A DNA stretch of 10,222 nucleotides from Gemmataceae bacterium (GTDB lineage Bacteria; Planctomycetota; Planctomycetia; Gemmatales; Gemmataceae): contig JADLBT010000209.1 in the NCBI GenBank assembly GCA_020847555.1, positions 1 through 10,222 of the forward strand, written 5' to 3'. Positions within the stretch are counted from its first letter, which is position 1; every line of letters begins with the position of its first letter. Position numbers and translations under genes: made by a program. A model generated the notes under the pieces. The model had not been told where the DNA came from. It did no database searches and saw only the letters and a list, made by a program, of their open reading frames with translations. Below, piece by piece: positions 5,978 to 10,222 of this stretch.

Positions 5978-7165
5978 ATGCGATCCTTGCGCTCGACCGT
6001 TCTGCTCGCCTCCCTCGCCGTGTTCGTCGCCCTGGCTCCGGCAGCGCGGCGCGACGCTCGCCTCGGCGCCCAGGACAGGCAAGCGGACAAGACGGTCCGC
6101 GTCTATGTCGGCACCTATACCGGCAAGAAGAGCAAGGGCATCTACCGCTTCGACCTCGACCTCGCCACCGGCAAGACGGGCAAGGTGGAACTGGCCGGAC
6201 AGACCCTCAGCCCTTCCTTCCTCGCCATCCACCCGGACGGCCGACACCTCTATGCGGCCAATGAGGTCGGCAACTTCGGCGGCAAGAAGGTGGGCTCCGT
6301 CAGCGCGTTTGTCATCGACCCGAAGACCGGCAGTCTGACGCTCCTCAACCAGGCGTCCTCCGGCGGCGCCGCCCCCTGTCACATCATCCTGGATAAGCAG
6401 GGCAAGCATGCGCTCGTCGCCAACTACACCGGCGGCAGCGTCTGCATCCTGCCGATTGGGGCGGACGGTAAGCTCGGCCCGGCGACCGCGTTCGTGCAGC
6501 ACAGGGGCAAGGGCATCAACCCGCGCCGCCAGGAGGCGCCGCACGCCCACTCGATCAACCTCGACGCCGCGAACCGCTTCGCCTTCGTCGCCGACCTGGG
6601 CCTCGACAAGGTGCTCGTCTACCGCTACGACGCGGCGAAGGGCACGCTGACCCCCAACGACCCGCCGGCCGCTGACGTCAAGGCCGGCGCCGGCCCGCGC
6701 CACTTTGCCTTCCATCCGACCGGGAAGTTCGCCTACGTCATCAACGAGCTGGACTCGACCGTGACGCCGTTCCGATACGATGCCCAGCGCGGCGTGCTCA
6801 CGCCGGGGCAGAGCGTTTCGACCTTGCCCAGGGGCTTCAAGAGGAACACGAGTACCGCCGAGGTGGTGGTTCATCCGTCGGGGAAGTTCGTCTACGGCTC
6901 GAACCGCGGGCACGACAGCATCGCGATCTTCACCGTCAACGAGCAGACAGGCGCGCTGACGTCGGCCGGGCACCAGGGCCAGGGCATCCGCACTCCGCGC
7001 AACTTCGTCATCGACCCGACCGGCGCGTACCTCCTCGTCGCCAACCAGGACGGCGATAGCGTGATTGTCTTTCGGGTTGATCCGATGACCGGGGCGCTGA
7101 CGCCGACCGGCGGCCGGGCGGAAGTCCCGACGCCCGTCTGCCTCCGGTTCCTGGCGGCGCGGTGA
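5978..7165 (+). CDS. Secreted beta-propeller lactonase (6-phosphogluconolactonase/YbhE family)
   Basis: A 395-residue protein with an N-terminal signal peptide (MRSLRSTVLLASLAVFVALAP; cleavage probably between residues 23 and 32) and a seven-bladed propeller of the lactonase family. Repeating blade motifs are clear: YVGTYTGKKSKGIYRFDLD (43-61), SFLAIHPDGRHLYAANE (80-96), HIILDKQGKHALVANYTGG (135-153), PHAHSI (188-193), RHFAFHPTGKFAYVINELD (241-259), VVVHPSGKFVYGSNRG (296-311) and FVIDPTGAYLLVANQDGDS (343-361). PHAHS, E295 and R310 match conserved positions of the family. Family members hydrolyse sugar lactones such as 6-phosphogluconolactone, but the export signal places this one outside the cytoplasm, so its substrate is probably an unphosphorylated or environmental lactone; that is inference. 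The start has GGAG 6 bases upstream, whereas longer starts lack a signal-like N-terminus. The acetyltransferase gene begins 12 bases after its stop, so the two are probably co-transcribed. Confidence 0.9.
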   Translation: MRSLRSTVLLASLAVFVALAPAARRDARLGAQDRQADKTVRVYVGTYTGKKSKGIYRFDLDLATGKTGKVELAGQTLSPSFLAIHPDGRHLYAANEVGNFGGKKVGSVSAFVIDPKTGSLTLLNQASSGGAAPCHIILDKQGKHALVANYTGGSVCILPIGADGKLGPATAFVQHRGKGINPRRQEAPHAHSINLDAANRFAFVADLGLDKVLVYRYDAAKGTLTPNDPPAADVKAGAGPRHFAFHPTGKFAYVINELDSTVTPFRYDAQRGVLTPGQSVSTLPRGFKRNTSTAEVVVHPSGKFVYGSNRGHDSIAIFTVNEQTGALTSAGHQGQGIRTPRNFVIDPTGAYLLVANQDGDSVIVFRVDPMTGALTPTGGRAEVPTPVCLRFLAAR

Positions 7166-7177
7166 GAGGGCCGAGCG

Positions 7178-7738
7178 GTGAACCGATCCGAGCGCGAGAA
7201 GATGCTGGCGAACGAACCGTACCGGGCCGCCGATCCCGAACTGGCTCGGGCGCGGGCAAGGGCTCGGGAACTGTGCGCCCGACTGAACGCCGCCGCGCCG
7301 GCCGACGCCGCCGGTCGGGCCACCATCCTGGGCGAACTCTTCGGGCACGTGGCGCCTGGCGCGTGGATCGAACCGCCGTTTTACTGCTCCTACGGGGCGT
7401 ACATCTTCCTCGGTGAGGGAGCTTCCCTCAACTTCAACTGCGTTGTTCTGGACTGCAACACGGTCCACATCGGGGTCGGGACGCGGATCGGTCCGGCGGT
7501 CCAGATCTACACCGCCTACTACCCGGTGGACCCGACGCTGCGGGGTCGCGGGCTGGAAATGGCGGCACCGGTGCGCATCGGAGCGAACGTCTGGATTGGC
7601 GGCGGGGCGATCGTTCTTCCGGGGGTGACGATCGGCGACGACACGACCATCGGAGCCGGCAGCGTGGTGCGGCGTTCCGTCCCGCCGGGGGTGCTGGCGG
7701 CCGGGAATCCATGCCGGGTGATCCGTGGACTGCAGTAA
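7178..7738 (+). CDS. maa: Maltose/galactoside O-acetyltransferase-like hexapeptide protein
   Basis: A 186-residue left-handed beta-helix protein of the Maa/LacA/NodL family. The N-terminal helical cap NRSEREKMLANEPYRAADPEL (2-22) is diagnostic. It is followed by the region PPFYCSYGAYIFLGEGASLNFNCVVLDCNTVHIG (66-99), the loop IYTAYYPVDP (110-119), and hexapeptide coils PVRIGANVWIGGGAIVLPGVTIGDDTTIGAGSVV (131-164) ending in GNPCRVI. The family transfers acetyl from acetyl-CoA to a sugar hydroxyl. Its catalytic His lies in ATHP or ADHP, but here the motif is AYYP, with Tyr at residue 115 in place of His, so ordinary catalysis is doubtful. The usual Asp in CDYG is also Ser. It may be inactive, altered in mechanism, or a binding protein. 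The GTG start at 7178 has GAGGG upstream and gives the family's usual N-terminus; ATG 7202 would cut the cap. It follows the lactonase by 12 bases, so they are probably an operon. Confidence 0.9.
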   Translation: MNRSEREKMLANEPYRAADPELARARARARELCARLNAAAPADAAGRATILGELFGHVAPGAWIEPPFYCSYGAYIFLGEGASLNFNCVVLDCNTVHIGVGTRIGPAVQIYTAYYPVDPTLRGRGLEMAAPVRIGANVWIGGGAIVLPGVTIGDDTTIGAGSVVRRSVPPGVLAAGNPCRVIRGLQ

Positions 7739-7763
7739 CCATGTGGCTGCTTCGTTCACTGGC

Positions 7764-7785
7764 GCTCGCGGTTGGTAAAGCGAGC
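7764..7785 (+). terminator. Weak hairpin after the acetyltransferase gene
   Basis: gctcgc (7764-7769) pairs with gcgagc (7780-7785) around a 10-base loop, 25 bases after the acetyltransferase stop. The stem is only 6 bp and no T-run follows. It may mark the end of the lactonase-acetyltransferase transcript. Confidence 0.25.
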
Positions 7786-7804
7786 CGTTACGACCAATCC
7801 CGTC

Positions 7805-7833
7805 TTGGCGCCCCGACACGGCGTCGCTACAGT
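7805..7833 (+). promoter_or_regulatory. Possible sigma70-type promoter for the DUF1573-like gene
   Basis: TTGGCG (7805-7810, 4 of 6 matches to the -35 consensus) is separated by exactly 17 bases from TACAGT (7828-7833, 4 of 6 matches to the -10). It lies 30 bases upstream of the gene start, with the ribosome-binding site GGGAGG between. Position and spacing are good; the hexamers are moderate. Confidence 0.4.
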
Positions 7834-7863
7834 CCGCGCCTCATCGAACCGGGAGGGTCCGTC

Positions 7864-8865
7864 ATGCGCCGATGGCACCGCGCGCCGCGTACACCGGCCG
7901 CCCTGCTTGCCGCCCTTGCCCTGCTCCTGGGCGCGGTCGGGAAGGGGCGGGCCGACCTGGTGTTCTCTACCCTGCGCGCCGAACTCGGCGAGATCCGCAG
8001 CGGGGCGAGGCTGGGCTATTCGTTCTCCTTCGTCAACCGAGGGACGGAGCCGGTCGAAATTGTCGAGGCGCGGCCGGGCTGCGGTTGTCTGCGCCCGAGG
8101 CTGGAACGGCTGGTCTTCAGGCCGGGCGAGGAAGGCACGATCCCGCTGGAGGTGAACGCCCTGGGGCAGTCTGCCGGGCCGCACACGTGGCGGTTGCTGC
8201 TCCGCTATCGGGCCGGGGCGGCCGAGCGTGAGGTGAACCTGGAGGTGGCGGCCCGAGTCGTCACCGAGGTGACCCTCCAGCCGGCGGCCCTGACGCTCGT
8301 CGCCGAGCGGCCCGTCAGCCAGGAAATCGTATTGACCGACCTGCGCCCAACGCCGCTGGCGATTACACACCTCGCTGTCAGCTCGCCCCACCTGACGGTC
8401 CGCCTGACCGACCAGGGTCGCAATGTGCTCGGACACTGGGCGTTCAAACTTCGCCTCGATCTCGGGGCGGAGTATCCCGAGGGCCGACACACCGAGGTGC
8501 TGGTCGTCCACACCAGCGACCCGGACTACCGGGAACTGCAGGTTCCGCTCACCGTCGTCAAGCGCCCGCGGCCGCGGCTGACCGCCGTACCCGGCGCCGT
8601 CGAACTGCGGCCCGCCGGCGCCCGGTTCGTCCGCCTGACGGACCGGGACGGTCAGAAGGTCGTCATCGAGGACGTGACCGCAGACGATCCAGCGTTGCAA
8701 TGTCGGTGGGCGGCCGGTCCGGAGAACTGCGCGACGGTGAAGGTGCAGCTCGACGGCGCCCGACTGCCCGGCGGCAATCGGGACAGCGCCGTGCGGGTGC
8801 GCGTGAGCGCGCCGGTGCGCGAGACGCTCGTCATCCCGGTCAGGTGCCTCGCCGACGAGCGCTGA
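7864..8865 (+). CDS. Exported DUF1573-like protein
   Basis: A 333-residue protein with a signal peptide (basic MRRWHRAPR, hydrophobic 12-25, cleavage probably after the Ala in GRA at 28-30). Residues 31-130 match the DUF1573 pattern: LVFSTLRAELGEIRSGARL, then FVNRGTEPVEIVEARPGCGCLRPRL with the characteristic cysteine pair (C73, C75), then FRPGEEGTIPLEVNALG. This is an immunoglobulin-like beta-sandwich domain frequent in exported proteins of planctomycetes and Bacteroidetes, with no established enzymatic role. Residues 131-235 look like a second beta-sandwich, and 236-333 a third region with Cys at 280, 289 and 328. A periplasmic or cell-surface structural or binding role is likely, but I cannot assign a partner. 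The start at 7864 has a strong GGGAGG 7 bases upstream; the longer open frame from 7711 overlaps the acetyltransferase and is not credible. An inverted repeat lies shortly after the stop. Confidence 0.82.
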   Translation: MRRWHRAPRTPAALLAALALLLGAVGKGRADLVFSTLRAELGEIRSGARLGYSFSFVNRGTEPVEIVEARPGCGCLRPRLERLVFRPGEEGTIPLEVNALGQSAGPHTWRLLLRYRAGAAEREVNLEVAARVVTEVTLQPAALTLVAERPVSQEIVLTDLRPTPLAITHLAVSSPHLTVRLTDQGRNVLGHWAFKLRLDLGAEYPEGRHTEVLVVHTSDPDYRELQVPLTVVKRPRPRLTAVPGAVELRPAGARFVRLTDRDGQKVVIEDVTADDPALQCRWAAGPENCATVKVQLDGARLPGGNRDSAVRVRVSAPVRETLVIPVRCLADER

Positions 8866-8890
8866 GCCCTCGTGCTCGGGTCTGCAGAAG

Positions 8891-8939
8891 GGGTTTTGTC
8901 AAGCCCACGAGTGGCATCCCGTGGGCTTGCCAGGAACCC
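8891..8939 (+). terminator. Hairpin downstream of the DUF1573-like gene
   Basis: caagcccacg (8900-8909) and cgtgggcttg (8920-8929) are perfect 10-bp arms around a 10-base loop. An outer stem gggtt/aaccc (8891-8895 with 8935-8939) continues after an internal loop. It begins 25-34 bases after the stop codon. No T-run follows, so if it ends transcription it does so without a classical U-tract. Confidence 0.5.
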
Positions 8940-9006
8940 GTTACACACCATCCCTCCCCGGCGAGGGAGCGGCCTTCCCACGTCAGCCGGAGCGGGCGAG
9001 TCGGCG

Positions 9007-9036
9007 CAGACAGGGCTCGGCGGTCTGTGCTAATCT
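9007..9036 (+). promoter_or_regulatory. Possible extended -10 promoter for the proline-rich protein gene
   Basis: TGCTAATCT at 9028-9036 has the form TGn followed by a -10-like TAATCT (9031-9036). CAGACA (9007-9012) lies 18 bases upstream as a partial -35. The gene start is 47 bases further on, with GGAGG at 9071-9075. Moderate at best. Confidence 0.3.
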
Positions 9037-9083
9037 TCCCCCCCGGACCGGAACCGCATCCGGAACTGACGGAGGAATAACCC

Positions 9084-10222
9084 ATGTCCTGGAGACGTCG
9101 TTGGGGTGTTGTCACCCTCTTGATCCTGGTGCAGGCGGCCATTGTCGTCTGCTACCAGGGCGTTCTGACGGGTAACGCTGCCCCCGTCGCGGCGCAGGAA
9201 CCGCCGGTAGCCCTCGAGCCCACCAGGCCGGGCGAGAAAGAGGTAAGCGAGGTAAAGAAGGTAGACCACCAGGGGCCGGAGAAGCGCGATGCCGTGGATC
9301 CAGTCCCGGCCGTGGCGGTCCCGCTGCCACTGATCAACGGCAGCCCCGACCTGCCGGCGGGCGCTGCGCCGGCGCCGCTGCCGAAGGATCTGCCGGCCGA
9401 CGCCATCACTCCGGTGCCGACGGCGCCGCCGCCCCCACCGAAGAAGGAAGACCGGCTCATGCCGGTCGCCGCTCAGGGGCCGCCGGACGTGCTGCCGGGT
9501 CCGCTGCCGAAGACCGAACCCGAGAAGAAAGTGGAGAAGAAGTTGCCGGAGGCGCCGCTCCCTCCGGCGCCGCACCCGCTCCCGGCCGGCCCGAAGCCGC
9601 GATCGCTGCCGTCGGACGTCGGCTTGCCCCCGGTCCCAGACATCAAGCCAGTAGGCGGCGTCACTCCGCCCGAGGGTGAGAGGGCCAGGACGCCGACTCC
9701 ACCAGCCCCGCAACCGCCCGCACCAAAACCGCCCGTGCCTGCCGCCGCCGAGCGCCCGCCCGCGCCGGTGACGCCGATGCCGAGTTCGCCGGACGTCCTC
9801 AAACCGCAACCGATGGGCCAGGGCGGCAGCAGTGCCGCCAGACCTGGTCCCGACCCGCTGGTCCAGCCCGCGGCCCCAACCCAGACGAATGAGCCGCCGG
9901 CCCCCGATGCGCCGTGCCCGTGGGTGCTCCGCGTCGAGATCGTCAAGGGCCGTACCCTGATGACGGCACAGACCGGCAAGGAAGTGCAGTTCCGCGTCAG
10001 CTGCGACAAGCTCGAACTCGCGGCCCCGCGAGGCAGCATCCTGGCGACCGGCAACGTGACCGTGTCCAGCGACGGGCTGGACGGGTCGTGCGATCAGCTG
10101 ACCATCAGCTGGCAGGTCGATCAGGTGATCCTCGAAGGCAAGGCCGAGTTGAAGTGCCGCCGCGAGGGGCAGGAGGTCGATCTGAAGGGCGCCAAGCTAA
10201 GCCTGCGTCTGACCATGCGGGG
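9084..10222 (+). CDS. Signal-anchored, proline-rich protein with OstA/LptA-like C-terminus (partial)
   Basis: At least 379 residues; the frame is open to the window edge, so the C-terminus is missing. Residues 1-6 are basic (MSWRRR) and 8-24 form a hydrophobic segment, a signal peptide (possible cleavage after PVAA at 34-37) or membrane anchor. Residues 38-276 are a long disordered linker rich in Pro, Ala and Lys (PKKEDR, PEKKVEKKLPE, PAPQPPAPKPP), suited to crossing or lying along the envelope. Residues 277-379 form a compact domain: WVLRVEIVKGRTLMTA, VQFRVSCDKLEL, GSILATGNVTVSSDGLDGSCDQLTI, DQVILEGKAELKC, VDLKGAKLSLRL. This cycle of 'atGnVtv...gscdqLti...vilEGkaelk' resembles the OstA/LptA beta-jellyroll of lipopolysaccharide transport proteins, by pattern only. 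A role in envelope biogenesis is possible but unproven. The start has an excellent GGAGG 8 bases upstream. Confidence 0.8.
   Translation, partial: MSWRRRWGVVTLLILVQAAIVVCYQGVLTGNAAPVAAQEPPVALEPTRPGEKEVSEVKKVDHQGPEKRDAVDPVPAVAVPLPLINGSPDLPAGAAPAPLPKDLPADAITPVPTAPPPPPKKEDRLMPVAAQGPPDVLPGPLPKTEPEKKVEKKLPEAPLPPAPHPLPAGPKPRSLPSDVGLPPVPDIKPVGGVTPPEGERARTPTPPAPQPPAPKPPVPAAAERPPAPVTPMPSSPDVLKPQPMGQGGSSAARPGPDPLVQPAAPTQTNEPPAPDAPCPWVLRVEIVKGRTLMTAQTGKEVQFRVSCDKLELAAPRGSILATGNVTVSSDGLDGSCDQLTISWQVDQVILEGKAELKCRREGQEVDLKGAKLSLRLTMR

Noticed and set aside
5776..7819. Open minus-strand frame continuing about 680 codons upstream of the deacetylase start, opposite the lactonase and acetyltransferase genes
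   Set aside because: The translation is Arg/Asp/Gly/Val-rich with no fold-like pattern and lies antisense to two clear genes. Long antisense frames are expected at this GC content. The deacetylase domain begins at 5773 with its own ribosome-binding site.
7756..8700. 314-codon minus-strand open frame opposite the DUF1573-like gene
   Set aside because: It is antisense to a gene with a signal peptide and DUF1573 motifs, and its own translation shows no domain.
9030..9809. Minus-strand frames of 190-260 codons, including Gly-rich ones, opposite the proline-rich gene
   Set aside because: Gly/Arg-rich translations are the mirror of CCG/GCC-rich proline codons. The plus strand has an excellent ribosome-binding site, a signal segment and a C-terminal domain.
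9195..9912. Apparent tandem repeats in the proline-rich region
   Set aside because: The CCG/GCC-rich motifs are irregular and follow from Pro/Ala-rich coding; no fixed repeat unit could be defined.
1..10222. CRISPR array, tRNA, rRNA, insertion sequence or prophage genes
   Set aside because: No regularly spaced direct repeats, no cloverleaf-like sequence, and no transposase, integrase or phage protein motifs were seen on either strand. The palindromes are single inverted repeats, not arrays.

Overview
The window is very GC-rich and gene-dense. Its proteins fit a planctomycete, probably of the Gemmata lineage. The evidence is a Ser/Thr kinase-like protein with the helical N-terminal extension and C-terminal tail anchor common in that phylum, a DUF1573-like exported protein, a proline-rich envelope protein with an OstA/LptA-like end, and several large GC-rich intergenic palindromes. 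The assignment is by protein character and recall, not by a database search.

Left half (about 1-4140): four genes on the minus strand. Reading in the direction of transcription (right to left) they are an XRE-type DNA-binding regulator, threonine synthase (thrC), a single-domain STAS (anti-sigma-factor-antagonist-like) protein, and a tail-anchored kinase-like protein that lacks the catalytic aspartate. The STAS and kinase-like genes could form a small signalling pair. thrC is a housekeeping gene whose usual zinc-ribbon cysteines are missing.

Centre (about 4139-5977): a non-coding stretch, then a short plus-strand coding remnant (about 4455-4768) that looks like the N-terminal beta-domain of an AAA ATPase and has no ATPase domain. 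It lies between two inverted repeats. Next is a minus-strand class II-type histone-deacetylase-family amidohydrolase with an intact zinc site, transcribed away from the gene to its right.

Right half (5978-10222): plus-strand genes. A secreted beta-propeller lactonase of the 6-phosphogluconolactonase family is followed after 12 bases by a maltose/galactoside-type O-acetyltransferase whose catalytic His is replaced by Tyr. Then come an exported DUF1573-like protein and a signal-anchored, proline-rich protein with an OstA/LptA-like C-terminus that runs off the window.

A recurring architectural feature is that almost every gene end is followed, 12-35 bases after the stop codon, by an inverted repeat. 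Several have arms of 24-27 bp and most lack a U-tract. Two of them (7-65 and 2255-2320) share a core sequence, which suggests a dispersed palindromic repeat family used as, or inserted at, transcript ends. No tRNA, rRNA, CRISPR array, transposase or prophage gene was seen.
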